Part shown: positions 46,558 to 54,489 of the stretch, one piece after another | How the letters are laid out: every line of letters begins with the position of its first letter | How positions within the stretch are numbered: position 1 is the stretch's first letter | NCBI GenBank assembly: GCA_963844395.1 | Contig: CAWJNX010000002.1 | Coordinates: 1,116,001-1,180,000, forward strand | Direction: 5' to 3' | Source: VRUE01 sp963844395 | GTDB lineage: Bacteria > Actinomycetota > Thermoleophilia > Solirubrobacterales > 70-9 | Length of the DNA stretch: 64,000 nt | The notes under the pieces: model-generated | What the model saw: only the letters and a program-made list of their open reading frames with translations | What the model was told of the DNA's origin: nothing | Database searches by the model: none | Made by a program: the position numbers and the translations under genes

Positions 46558-46821
46558 TCAGAGCGCTTCTTGGCGCAGGCCGCAGTGGGGGCAGTCGCTG
46601 ACGTCGAGCCCGATCAGCTGGTCGCAGCGGCGGCAGGCGCGCAGGTTCTCCGGCGTGCGGGGAAGGGCGGAGGGGGAAGGGGCGAGCGGCAGGACCATGG
46701 CCACCGGCTGCATCTCCTCGCCGGTCTCCCGGTCGAGGTAGACGGCGCCGGGCTCGGCGGGGGCGAGGGCCTCGCGGCCCGAGGCTGGGGCGCGCATCCG
46801 GTAGAGCTGCTTCGAGTTCAC
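46558..46821 (-). CDS. Zinc-ribbon protein
   Basis: About 87 residues. The C-terminal CRRCDQLIGLDVSDCPHCGL holds two CxxC pairs of a zinc ribbon. The N-terminal half is Pro/Ala/Glu-rich with YLDRETGEEMQPV. GTG start at 46821 chosen. Divergent from the glycosyltransferase. Function unknown. Confidence 0.6.
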   Translation of the reverse strand: MNSKQLYRMRAPASGREALAPAEPGAVYLDRETGEEMQPVAMVLPLAPSPSALPRTPENLRACRRCDQLIGLDVSDCPHCGLRQEAL

Positions 46822-46853
46822 GGCGGCGAAGACTAATAGCTTGCGCGGAACCG

Positions 46854-48323
46854 ATGCGGGTCCTGCTCTTCCACGGCTACATGCTGCGCGGCACCGGCAG
46901 CAACATCTACAGCGCCAACCTGGCCACGGCACTGGCCCAGCTCGGGCACGAGGTCCATCTGCTCTGCCAGGACCGCGTGGTCGAGCTGGAGGGCGTGCAG
47001 ATCCACAACCCGGACATCCACGGCCTGCTTCCTGTCTACGTAAAAGACCCCTACGAAGGGTTCGAAGTCAAGGCGTTCCCTGAGCTGACGGACGAGGAGC
47101 TCGATCGGTATATCGATGCCAATGTCATGGCCGTCCGCGGCGTGGCCGAATCGGTCGGAGGCTTCGAAGCCGCCCTTGCCGGGCATCTCGTCATGGGACC
47201 GGCGATTCTTGCTCGCGCCGGGGTCGAGCCTTTCGCCGCCAAGATCCACGGCTCCGCCCTCGAGTACACGGTCAAACCCCACCCGCGCTTCCTTCCGTAT
47301 GCGGAAGAGGGGATGCGGGCGGCGAACTGCGTGCTGGTCGGATCTCGGCACACGGCGGAGTCGCTCTGGGCGGCGCTGCCGAACGTGCCGGGGCTTCGGG
47401 ACAAGACGCGTTTAGGCCCCCCGGGGGTGGACACGGAAGCGTTCCGGCCGCGGGTCCTGTCGCGGGGTGTGGTGCCTGGTGGGGCGCTGGGTTTTTCGCC
47501 AGTTGAGGATGCGTCTCTCGGTGGCCTGGGGGGCGAAAAAGAGGACGCCGCGCCCCACCAGGCACCACACCCCACGCCACCCGCGGATGAATCGTCGAGG
47601 GTCGTCTTCGTGGGCAAGCTGATCGTGTCGAAGGGCGTTGACCTGCTGCTGGCAGCCTGGCCGCTGGTCCGGCAGCAGCACGCCGACGCGCAGTTACAGA
47701 TCGCCGGCTACGGCGAGTACGAGCGGGGCGTGCGGCGCTTGCTTGCTTCGCTCGACAGGGGCGACCTAGACGACGCGCGGGAGGTTGCGCGGCTGGGTTG
47801 GAGGCTGGAGGGCGGGGAGGAGAGGCCGTTGTCGATCCTGTCGGCATTCTTGGCGGATCCACCGGCCGGCTACCTGGAGGCGGCGAAGGGCATAGCCGGC
47901 TCGATCGAGTTCATCGGTCGCTTCGAGCACGTCGAGGTGGCGGAGCTGTTGCCTGGCGCCGAGGCGCTGGTGATGCCGAGCACCTTCCCGGAGGCGTTCG
48001 GGATGGTCGCCGCCGAGGCGGCGGCCTGCGGGGTTCTGCCGGTCTCGGCAGGACATTCCGGGATGCGGGAGGTGTCGCGAAAGCTGGCGGCGGCGTTGCC
48101 CGACGACATCGGGCAGCTGACTTCGTTTCCGGTCGAGGAGGGGGCCGTCGAGGCGATTGCGGAGCGGCTCACCGCCTGGCTGGCGCTGCCGGAGGAGGAG
48201 CGAGCGGGCGCTCGCGAGGCGCTTGTCGCCACCGCCGGTCGCCTCTGGAGCTGGGAGGGGGTGGCGCGTGGGGTCCTGTCTGCTTCTGCCGGCAGGCTTG
48301 ACGATTTGCCCACGCCCGCATAG
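46854..48323 (+). CDS. Glycosyltransferase GT4 with palindromic insertions
   Basis: 489 residues. N-terminal domain MRVLLFHGYMLRGTGSNIYS and AKIHGSALEYTVKPHPRFLP; then GPPGVDTEAFRP should run into SRVVFVGKLIVSKGVDLLL, but about 45 extra residues, Gly/Pro/His-rich, are inserted by a 139 bp palindromic element. The GT4 signature MPSTFPEAFGMVAAEAAACG is intact downstream. The C-terminus RGVLSASAGRLDDLPTPA is made by a second, degenerate copy. The acceptor sugar is unknown. Confidence 0.85.
   Translation: MRVLLFHGYMLRGTGSNIYSANLATALAQLGHEVHLLCQDRVVELEGVQIHNPDIHGLLPVYVKDPYEGFEVKAFPELTDEELDRYIDANVMAVRGVAESVGGFEAALAGHLVMGPAILARAGVEPFAAKIHGSALEYTVKPHPRFLPYAEEGMRAANCVLVGSRHTAESLWAALPNVPGLRDKTRLGPPGVDTEAFRPRVLSRGVVPGGALGFSPVEDASLGGLGGEKEDAAPHQAPHPTPPADESSRVVFVGKLIVSKGVDLLLAAWPLVRQQHADAQLQIAGYGEYERGVRRLLASLDRGDLDDAREVARLGWRLEGGEERPLSILSAFLADPPAGYLEAAKGIAGSIEFIGRFEHVEVAELLPGAEALVMPSTFPEAFGMVAAEAAACGVLPVSAGHSGMREVSRKLAAALPDDIGQLTSFPVEEGAVEAIAERLTAWLALPEEERAGAREALVATAGRLWSWEGVARGVLSASAGRLDDLPTPA
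47448..47586 (+). repeat. In-gene palindromic element, copy 3 (long form)
   Basis: Same outer arms CCGCGGGT / ACCCGCGG as copy 2 and the same bulges (CCTGTCGC left, ACGCC right), but the inner stem is a perfect 23 bp repeat starting GGGGTGTGGTGCCTGGTGGG (47464-47486 with 47551-47573) around a 64-base centre that itself contains TTTTTCGCC...GGCGAAAAA. Translated without a stop. Confidence 0.85.
48264..48319 (+). repeat. In-gene palindromic element, degenerate copy 4
   Basis: GTGGGGTCCTGTC at the left and CCCACGCCCGC at the right match the outer parts of copies 1-3; the middle is CTGCCGGCAG. It forms the last codons of the glycosyltransferase (ending TPA, compared with TPPA in the others). Confidence 0.55.
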
Positions 48324-48391
48324 ATAGTGCTGGGCGTCACCTGGGACGTGAAAACCTCCCGCCGCGGCTTCAATAGAATGCCCGCCCGCCG

Positions 48392-49183
48392 ATGATGGGC
48401 CGCCTGCCGATAGCGAAGATGTTCGCCGCCACGCTTGTTTTGACGGCTCTGATCTCGGTGGTGATGGTGCCGATCCGGTGGAACGGCCAGGGCGCCTCGA
48501 CCGCGGCGGGCCCGATCGACACGCTCACCGACGTGATGATCGTCCTCTCGGCCTTCGTCTTCTCGCTGGTGATGGTGATGCTCTTCTACGCCCTGTGGAA
48601 ATTCAAAGCCAAGCCGGGCGACGAATCAGACGGCGAGCCGATCCACGGCAACACGCGACTCGAGGTCGCCTGGACGCTGATCCCGACGATCATCGTCCTC
48701 TTCGGCGCCGGCTACAGCTGGGCCGTGCTCGAGGACATCGAGGACCCGGCCGAGAACCCGCTCAAGGTCCAGGTCTTCTCGCAGCAGTTCGCCTGGAGCT
48801 TCGGCTACCCGGGCAAGGGCGAGGCTTGGTCGGAGGGCGAGCTGCACGTGCCGCTCGACCGCCAGGTCCACTTCAAGATGCACGCCCTCGACGTGATCCA
48901 CTCCTTCTGGGTGCCCGAGTGGCGGATCAAGAAGGACAACGTGCCGGGGATCACGACCACCGCGATCGTCACCCCGAACAAGCCCGGGACCTACCAGCTG
49001 ATCTGCACCGAGCTCTGCGGCTTCGGCCACAACACGATGCGGGCGAAAGTCGTAGTCGAGCCGGCCGCCGAGTTCCGCAAATGGGTCGCAGGGCTGAAAC
49101 AGAAAGTGCCGGCCCCGCTGATGGAGGCTGTCGTCCAGGACACCGAGACCAACCCGCTGCCGCTGGGTGCGGGCGGGGCGTAA
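48392..49183 (+). CDS. ctaC: Cytochrome c oxidase subunit II
   Basis: 263 residues. Two membrane helices (FAATLVLTALISVVMVPI; IVLSAFVFSLVMVMLFYALW), then the periplasmic CuA domain with HSFWVPEW and CTELCGFGHNTM (about residues 205-216) carrying both Cu-binding Cys, Glu, His and Met. Accepts electrons from cytochrome c. No lipobox is seen. First gene of the cox operon. Confidence 0.95.
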   Translation: MMGRLPIAKMFAATLVLTALISVVMVPIRWNGQGASTAAGPIDTLTDVMIVLSAFVFSLVMVMLFYALWKFKAKPGDESDGEPIHGNTRLEVAWTLIPTIIVLFGAGYSWAVLEDIEDPAENPLKVQVFSQQFAWSFGYPGKGEAWSEGELHVPLDRQVHFKMHALDVIHSFWVPEWRIKKDNVPGITTTAIVTPNKPGTYQLICTELCGFGHNTMRAKVVVEPAAEFRKWVAGLKQKVPAPLMEAVVQDTETNPLPLGAGGA

Positions 49184-49198
49184 TCTGAAGGAGATCGG

Positions 49199-51103
49199 AT
49201 GACGGCTGCGATCAAGCGACCTGGATGGACCCGCGCCGCCCTCGGCACCGTGCTGGCCGCCGCCTTCGGCTTCGGCCTCGTCGTCGTGCTGCGCGCGATC
49301 TCCGGCCTCGACGTCTTCCAGACCGAGCAGACCGGCTACCCGCACGTCGTCGTCCCCCTGGTCACCGCACCGCTCGGCTTTTTGGCCGGGTTCGGCTGCT
49401 TCGACTACTGGCTGCGCTGGGCGGCCGGCATGCCGACGATCCCCGAGGACCACTCCCAGCACGGCGCCAAGAGTTGGCGCGACTACTTTTACTTCAACAC
49501 CGATCACAAGGTGATCGGCATCCAGTACATCGTCACCACCTTCTTCTTCTTCTTCGTGGGCGGCCTGCTGGCGATGCTGATCCGCGCCGAGCTGGCGCAG
49601 CCCGGCTCCCAGATCGTCGACGCCTCGACCTACAACGGCCTCTTCTCCACCCACGCGGTGCTGATGATCTTCGTCTTCGTGATCCCCGTCTTCGCCGGGA
49701 TCGCGAACTACGTCCTGCCGCTGATGATCGGCGCCCCCGACATGGCCTTCCCGCGCCTCAACGCGCTCAGCTTCTGGATGCTGCCGCTGGCCGGGCTGCT
49801 CTTCATCGGCAGCTTCCTCGCCCCCGGCGGGGCCTTCGACGCCGGCTGGACCGGCTACGCGCCGCTCTCGACCGGGGCGCCGCTCGGGCAGTCGTTCTTC
49901 AACCTCGGCGTGCAGTTCGCCGGCGCCTCTTCGATAGCGACGGCTCTCAACTTCCTTGTGACGATTATTACTATGCGTGCGCCCGGAATGACCTTCTGGC
50001 GGATGCCGCTGCTCGTCTGGGCGAACCTCTCGACCTCGCTGCTGGTCGTCGCCGCGACTCCGTTCATCGCCGGCGCCCAATTCATGGTCCTCTTCGACCG
50101 CGCGATCGGCACCCAGTTCTTCGAGTTCGCGGGCGGCGGCGACGTGGTCAGCTACCAGCACATCTTCTGGTTCTACTCGCACCCGGCCGTCTACATCATG
50201 ATGCTGCCCGGCTTCGGGATCATCTCCGAGGTCATCTCCACCCACGCCCGTAAACCAATCTTCGGCTACCGGCTGATGGCTCTGGCCCTGATCGGAATCG
50301 TCGTCCTCAGCTACTCGGTCTGGGCCCACCACATGTTCGTCGCCGGCATGTTCAGCTGGCTGCGCGTGCCGATGATGATCACGACGCTGCTGATCGCCGT
50401 GCCGACCGGGATCAAGATTTTCTCCTGGCTGGGAACCCTCTTCTTCGGCAAGATCCATACCTACTCGACCGCGATGCTGTTCGCGCTCGCCTTCATCGTC
50501 ACCTTCACGATCGGCGGCATCAGCGGCGTAATGCTCGGCATGGTGCCGATCGACATCCACGTCTCCGACACCTACTTCATCGTCGCCCACATCCACTTCG
50601 TGCTCTTCGGCGGCTCGGTGTTCACGATCTTCGCCGGCATCTACCACTGGTTCCCGAAGATGACGGGGCGGATGTACGACGAGAAACTGGGCCGGGTCCA
50701 CTTCTGGGGGACGCTGCTCGGCACCTGGGGCACCTTCATCCCGATGCACTGGGTGGGGATGGACGGGATGCCGCGCCGCGTCTCCGACTACGCGACCCAG
50801 TTCGGCGAGTGGAACCTGTTGATCAGCGTTTTCGCCTTCATGCTCGGCGCCGCCCAGCTCGTCTTCCTCTACAACATGGTCGTCAGCTGGAAGTACGGCC
50901 CGCGCGCCGCCGCCAACCCGTGGCGCGCGAACACGATCGAGTGGCAGGTCTCATCGCCGCCGCCGATCTTCAACTTCGATGAGATCCCGCGGGTCGTCGG
51001 TGGGCCCTACGAGTTCGGCGTGCCCGGCGCCCGCCACGCGATCATGGGCGGCGAGGGCGCCGAGGCGCCGAAACCCGAGCCCGCAACGGTGGGAACGCAA
51101 TGA
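49199..51103 (+). CDS. ctaD: Cytochrome c oxidase subunit I
   Basis: 634 residues, intact. An extra N-terminal helix precedes the usual DYFYFNTDHKVIGIQYIVTT. Ligands: STHAVLMIFVF (haem a), FWFYSHPAVYIMMLPGFGII (CuB His and the cross-linked Tyr), VWAHHMFVAGM (two CuB His), FIVAHIHFVLFGGSVF (haem a3 and a). The usual channel Glu in HPEVY is Ala here, as in some other bacterial oxidases. The C-terminus has a cytosolic tail ending PEPATVGTQ. Confidence 0.95.
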   Translation: MTAAIKRPGWTRAALGTVLAAAFGFGLVVVLRAISGLDVFQTEQTGYPHVVVPLVTAPLGFLAGFGCFDYWLRWAAGMPTIPEDHSQHGAKSWRDYFYFNTDHKVIGIQYIVTTFFFFFVGGLLAMLIRAELAQPGSQIVDASTYNGLFSTHAVLMIFVFVIPVFAGIANYVLPLMIGAPDMAFPRLNALSFWMLPLAGLLFIGSFLAPGGAFDAGWTGYAPLSTGAPLGQSFFNLGVQFAGASSIATALNFLVTIITMRAPGMTFWRMPLLVWANLSTSLLVVAATPFIAGAQFMVLFDRAIGTQFFEFAGGGDVVSYQHIFWFYSHPAVYIMMLPGFGIISEVISTHARKPIFGYRLMALALIGIVVLSYSVWAHHMFVAGMFSWLRVPMMITTLLIAVPTGIKIFSWLGTLFFGKIHTYSTAMLFALAFIVTFTIGGISGVMLGMVPIDIHVSDTYFIVAHIHFVLFGGSVFTIFAGIYHWFPKMTGRMYDEKLGRVHFWGTLLGTWGTFIPMHWVGMDGMPRRVSDYATQFGEWNLLISVFAFMLGAAQLVFLYNMVVSWKYGPRAAANPWRANTIEWQVSSPPPIFNFDEIPRVVGGPYEFGVPGARHAIMGGEGAEAPKPEPATVGTQ

Positions 51104-51969
51104 GCGCGGAGCAACGGCCGCTGCTTGTTTTCCTCAACGAGGTCGCCGGCGGACGCAAGCTGCTGCGGGCCGTTTCCGAGCGAGCCGAGGAGGCGCCTTA
51201 CGTCGCTGTCGCCGCACCCCAGAACCAGCCGGCCGTCGGCCAGCTGATCGATGCGGGCGAACTGCACGAGGCGGCTTGCGCCCGCGTCGAGGTGACGATG
51301 TCGGTGCTCTCCGAGTACGGGATCGAGTCGGTCGGCGAGGTCATGGACCCCGATCCGGCGCTGGCCCTCGACGACGCGGTGCGCGCCCACGAACCGGGCG
51401 AGGTCCTGCTCTCCTGCCGCAGTGGAACCCGCTTCGGCTTCACCCGCAAGGACCTGGTCGAGTGGGCGAAGCGGCGCTTCGAGCCCGAGGTCGCGGTCAC
51501 CCACATCCCGGTGCGGATCGTGGACGACTCGATCAGCTGGGAGAAAAGCCACACCCTCGTGGTCGCCACCCAGACGGTTGCCGCGCCCGATCTCGTCAGC
51601 CGGCTGAAGGAGCGCGCCGCCGGACATCCCCACCGCTACACGATCGTCTGCCCGCGATCGGATGACGTCTCAGAGCCCGAGATAGTCCGTGACCTCGCCT
51701 CGACCCTTGCCGAGCTCTATCGAGCCGACATCGACGCGACCGGTCAGCCGATGAGCCCCGATCCCTTCCACGCCGTGCAGAACGCGATCGAGCACTACCG
51801 GGTCGACGAGGTGCTGATCTCGACCTTCTCCGGCGAGAGCTCACGCTGGCTCGACGAGGACCTGGTTGGCCGGACCCGCGAAATCACCGACAAGCAGGTC
51901 GAGCACCTCGAGGTGGGCCGCCCGGCGACCGCCGTCGCCGCCGCGGTTGCCGAGGGAGGGGAGTCCTGA
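51100..51969 (+). CDS. Two-domain universal-stress-like protein in the cox operon
   Basis: 289 residues, soluble, with two similar halves: PLLVFLNEVAGGRKLLRAVS ... DDAVRAHEPGEVLLSCRSG and HTLVVATQTVAAPDLVSRL ... FHAVQNAIEHYRVDEVLIST. Each half has the alternating alpha/beta order of HUP/USP domains, and both end in a similar GRTRE / WEKSH-like turn. It overlaps ctaD by ATGA and ctaE by one base, so it is made together with the oxidase. A role in oxidase assembly or regulation is possible but unproven. Confidence 0.6.
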   Translation: MSAEQRPLLVFLNEVAGGRKLLRAVSERAEEAPYVAVAAPQNQPAVGQLIDAGELHEAACARVEVTMSVLSEYGIESVGEVMDPDPALALDDAVRAHEPGEVLLSCRSGTRFGFTRKDLVEWAKRRFEPEVAVTHIPVRIVDDSISWEKSHTLVVATQTVAAPDLVSRLKERAAGHPHRYTIVCPRSDDVSEPEIVRDLASTLAELYRADIDATGQPMSPDPFHAVQNAIEHYRVDEVLISTFSGESSRWLDEDLVGRTREITDKQVEHLEVGRPATAVAAAVAEGGES

Positions 51970-52592
51970 TGGAGAGCGCCAGCGTTGCACTCGGCCACGC
52001 GCACGAGGAGCATCACGGCCCGCCCGAGGCGAACCAGAGCTCCCGCATGGATCGGCAGACGCTCGGCATCCTGCTCTTCATCGTCTCCGAGGTGATGCTG
52101 TTCGGCGCCTTCTTCGCCGCTTACTTCTTCCTCCGCGTCGTCGTCGATCCCCCCGCCTGGCCGCCCGAGCCGTTCGAGCTACCGGTCGCGGTCGCCGGCA
52201 TCAACACGGCGATCCTCGTCTCCTCCAGCTTCACCATTCACTACGCGCTGGAGTCGATCCGCAAGGGCAACCACGCCGGCCTCAAACTCGGCCTGGTGCT
52301 GACCTGGATGCTCGGCGCGACCTTCCTTTTCATCCAGCTCAACGAGTACGTCCACATCGGCTTCAGCGCCCGCGACTTCGGCTTCGGCTCGATCTTCTAC
52401 GGCCTCACCGGCCTGCACGGCGCCCACGTCTTTGTCGGCCTGCTGCTGCTCAGCTTCGCCACGATCCGCGCCTTCCGCGGCCACTTCGGTCCGGCGGCGA
52501 AGGACCATCTCGGCGTCGAGGTGCCCGGCATCTACTGGCACTTCGTAGACGTGATGTGGATCATCGTCTACGTCAGCGTCTACATCCTTTAG
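51969..52592 (+). CDS. ctaE: Cytochrome c oxidase subunit III
   Basis: 207 residues with five hydrophobic helices: MDRQTLGILLFIVSEVMLFG, the conserved TGLHGAHVFVGLLLL and YWHFVDVMWIIVYVSVYIL. It stabilises subunit I. Its last 37 bp plus stop are repeated at 56418-56458, meaning that the current 3' end was probably restored by an inserted element. Confidence 0.95.
   Translation: MESASVALGHAHEEHHGPPEANQSSRMDRQTLGILLFIVSEVMLFGAFFAAYFFLRVVVDPPAWPPEPFELPVAVAGINTAILVSSSFTIHYALESIRKGNHAGLKLGLVLTWMLGATFLFIQLNEYVHIGFSARDFGFGSIFYGLTGLHGAHVFVGLLLLSFATIRAFRGHFGPAAKDHLGVEVPGIYWHFVDVMWIIVYVSVYIL
52552..52588 (+). mobile_element. Left attachment site in the coxC 3' end
   Basis: 37 bases at the end of coxC are identical to 56418-56454; the copies then differ by one base (T or C) before a shared TAG. 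This copy is in frame with coxC and completes the gene. Confidence 0.85.
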
Positions 52593-52635
52593 AACCAACT
52601 CTGGCAAGCGGTTTGCGCTAGGGCGGCGTCAGCGG

Positions 52636-52654
52636 TGCGCCACGTTGTGCGCCA
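52636..52654. promoter_or_regulatory. Paired TGCGCCA boxes, left end
   Basis: TGCGCCA at 52636-52642 and 52648-52654, 44 bases inside the left boundary. The same pair with 11-base spacing is at the right end. They are candidate arm-type recombinase sites. Confidence 0.5.
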
Positions 52655-52697
52655 GTCAAAGAGAGGCCAATCGCTTTCGCGCACGAGAACCGGCCCC

Positions 52698-52774
52698 TTG
52701 CTCGCCCGGATTCGAACCGGGAACCTCCTGCTTCGCCAGGCGGGCGCTCTGTCCGTTGAGCTACGAGCGAGCAA
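52698..52774 (-). tRNA. Atypical tRNA, Arg-like
   Basis: The T arm (CCCGG-TTCGAAT-CCGGG) and D arm (GCTC-AACGGACA-GAGC) are clear. TTGCTCG pairs perfectly with CGAGCAA, but four extra bases then separate the acceptor from the D arm; the standard spacing instead gives one C-A mismatch. The anticodon arm CCCGC-CTGGCGAA-GCAGG has an eight-base loop and one mismatch, so the isotype is uncertain. D-arm sequence resembles tRNA-Arg. No encoded CCA. Confidence 0.6.
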
Positions 52775-52838
52775 GGAGCCACTTCTGATTTTACTAGCCG
52801 TGTCTACGTCGCGAGAACCGGAAAACAGGGCCAATCGT

Positions 52839-52974
52839 CCGTGCGGCAAAGGGTCGCACCCGCGCGGGTTGAGGATCTACAGCCCGTACGGTGAGGAGCA
52901 GCCCCGCGTGGTAAAAGCCTGCACCCGCGCGGTGAAGGGGTTGCAGCCGCGCGGCGAAGGGATTCAACGCGTTG
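52839..52974. repeat. Seven-unit array with palindromic CCGCGCGG cores
   Basis: Cores CCGTGCGG, CCGCGCGG, CCGTACGG, CCGCGTGG, CCGCGCGG, CCGCGCGG and AACGCGTT are spaced 19-24 bases (mean about 21). Most are followed by TGAAGGG-like bases. Spacing of about two helical turns puts all cores on one face of the DNA. Confidence 0.6.
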
Positions 52975-52998
52975 TCAGGAATTCGCGCCCCTGAGTGA

Positions 52999-53086
52999 GG
53001 TTTTCTGCACGGATCTGCGGTTTTGCGCCCAGACCGTCGCGTTTTCTCTCCCCTTGTCCCGTTTTTCGCCACCCGGCCGCGTTTTC
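52999..53086. repeat. Five-unit GTTTT array, 20-21 base period
   Basis: GTTTT begins at 53000, 53020, 53041, 53061 and 53081, mostly preceded by G/C and followed by C. The intervening bases differ. It continues the period of the preceding array with a different motif. Confidence 0.5.
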
Positions 53087-53310
53087 TTCCGTTCCGTCCG
53101 ACCCGCGCGGCATTGTGCCCACAAGCCAGTCACCCCGGAACCCCACGCCGGAGCCTCTACAAAGTGAGTCTGTCCCCCTTCCCCAAGACCAGTCTGCGCC
53201 TGCCTGGGTGCGCGCCCCACCCTGAGGGGGGCGAGTCCGCGCGGCCTGGGCCTGGCCGCTTGACCGAGAAGGGCTTGACGAGGAACCGTGCCCGAGTGGT
53301 AGAACAAAGA

Positions 53311-53354
53311 CCGGCCCACGGCCTCCAGCTAGGAACTGGAGAACCGTGAGCCGG
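53311..53354. repeat. Three-tier hairpin
   Basis: Nested CCGGC/GCCGG, CACGG/CCGTG and CTCCAG/CTGGAG stems around CTAGGAA. It recalls part of a tRNA but lacks D and T arms. Possibly a structured RNA or a protein-binding site. Confidence 0.5.
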
Positions 53355-53360
53355 GTACCG

Positions 53361-53567
53361 CTAAGCCGCTGTGCGGATCGTGGCTTCCCCCGAGATCTGA
53401 ACGAACCACAAAGGGGTCTCCAGATCTTCGGAAACGACCGCCAGCGGCAACCTCTCGCCCTTACAGAACCAGGCGGCGAACGATGAAGGTTCGCCGTAAT
53501 GGCCAACGAGGGCGTACATCCCATCTGCGGGCACTACTTGACCCGCTTCATAACGCACGATGGGCAT
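53361..53567 (-). CDS. Small island protein
   Basis: 68 residues (MPIVRYEAGQVVPADGMYAL, GHYGEPSSFAAWFCKGERLP, then TPLWFVQISGE). An AAAGG lies eight bases upstream of the ATG at 53567. The first 20 residues are reminiscent of YjzC-type small proteins (aromatic-x-x-G-x-x-x-P-x-x-G-x-Y). Function unknown. Confidence 0.5.
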   Translation of the reverse strand: MPIVRYEAGQVVPADGMYALVGHYGEPSSFAAWFCKGERLPLAVVSEDLETPLWFVQISGEATIRTAA

Positions 53568-53606
53568 TGATTTACCTTTCGACTTAGGACCGCGCCCCTG
53601 AATCAC

Positions 53607-53976
53607 TAGCCGGACCAGGGAGAGCAGGGGGCGTATTTGCCCGCCTTCTACGGCGGGCTAGCGGCGATCATCGCCCGCGTACCGGACGGCAAACGCTCCC
53701 GAACTCGCTATTCCCATGATTTTTCGGGACGAAGACCGCGCTCCCGCACAATCCAAAGTCCGCAAATAGCAGGAGCGAAGCCCCGTTCCAACGGACCTGG
53801 GACGGGGATCGCCTCCATGGTTGCGATGTTCGTGACGTACTGGACGTTTCCACCACGAAGTCAGCCACTGGCTCGCCATTCCCGACGGACGTAGCGATGC
53901 CACCCGTCGCCGAACCCCTCCCCACGAGACAAAAGCCCGATTAGCAGGCGGAAGTTTATGAATTCAAATGGGCGAC
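53607..53976. other. Island stretch without a clear gene
   Basis: No reading frame here has convincing codon use. Short hairpins occur: CCGCC-ttcta-GGCGG-like around 53640 and GGCGATCATCGCC near 53662. Nothing else seen. Confidence 0.4.
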
Positions 53977-54489
53977 TTATGAAATTGCACTCTCTGTCTT
54001 CCCATTCTGCCGCTGTATCGCGAGAAAATCATCGAGCAGCTTCGCGGCTTCCCCCTCGGAGCCGGGCATCAGGTGCCCATAGCGGTCCAACGTAATCGAG
54101 ATTTTGGCGTGGCCCATGAAGGTCGAGAGCGCCTTGGCGTTGACCCCGGCCGCGATCATCAGCGAGGCGAAGGTATGCCGGCAGGCATGTGGAGTGATCC
54201 GCTCCAGCAGCACCCCCTCGCGTTCCTCCCGGTCGGCTAGCTCGCGCTCGCGAGCGTTGGCCGCCTTCCAGGCGTTGTCGGCTCGACCCTGGACCCGGTT
54301 GGGGGTGAACGGCTCGCGGGCGGTCCGCCCGAAGATCAGCTCTGACCCCTCGCGCCTCGTCCGCGTCAGATGGTCGAGCAGAAAGCACCGGAGGGTCTCG
54401 CTGACCGGCACCTTGCGCCGCCCGGCATGGGACTTCAGGGGGATCTTGGCCTCTACCGGGAAGGCGAACCCGCCCAGGTCGACTTCGCG
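53977..54489 (-). pseudogene. Tyrosine recombinase, C-terminal half only
   Basis: The catalytic C-terminal domain is readable: VDLGGFAFPVEAKIPLKSHA then GRRKVPVSETLRCFLLDHLT, and HACRHTFASLMIAAGVNAKA with STFMGHAKISITLDRYGHL, which hold the H-x-x-R, the second His (GH) and the nucleophile Tyr. Upstream, an in-frame TAG and a direct repeat (54496-54536) replace the central and N-terminal (arm-binding) parts, so the enzyme is incomplete. It was probably responsible for integration in coxC. Confidence 0.75.

Noticed and set aside
48626..50749. 707-codon minus-strand frame across the cox genes
   Set aside because: Antisense shadow of coxB and coxA: low-complexity Asp/Glu/His/Arg/Gly composition without motifs.
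52999..53086. Regular GTTTT spacing as a CRISPR array
   Set aside because: Only five bases recur at 20-21 base intervals; there is no 24-37 bp repeat with unique spacers and no cas gene.
53311..53354. Second tRNA gene in the island
   Set aside because: A seven-base loop with flanking stems looks like an anticodon arm, but no D or T arm is present at the right spacing.
53658..53925. Two overlapping minus-strand frames of about 80 codons in the island
   Set aside because: No ribosome site, no family resemblance and Ser/Arg/Gly-biased composition; not supported as genes.
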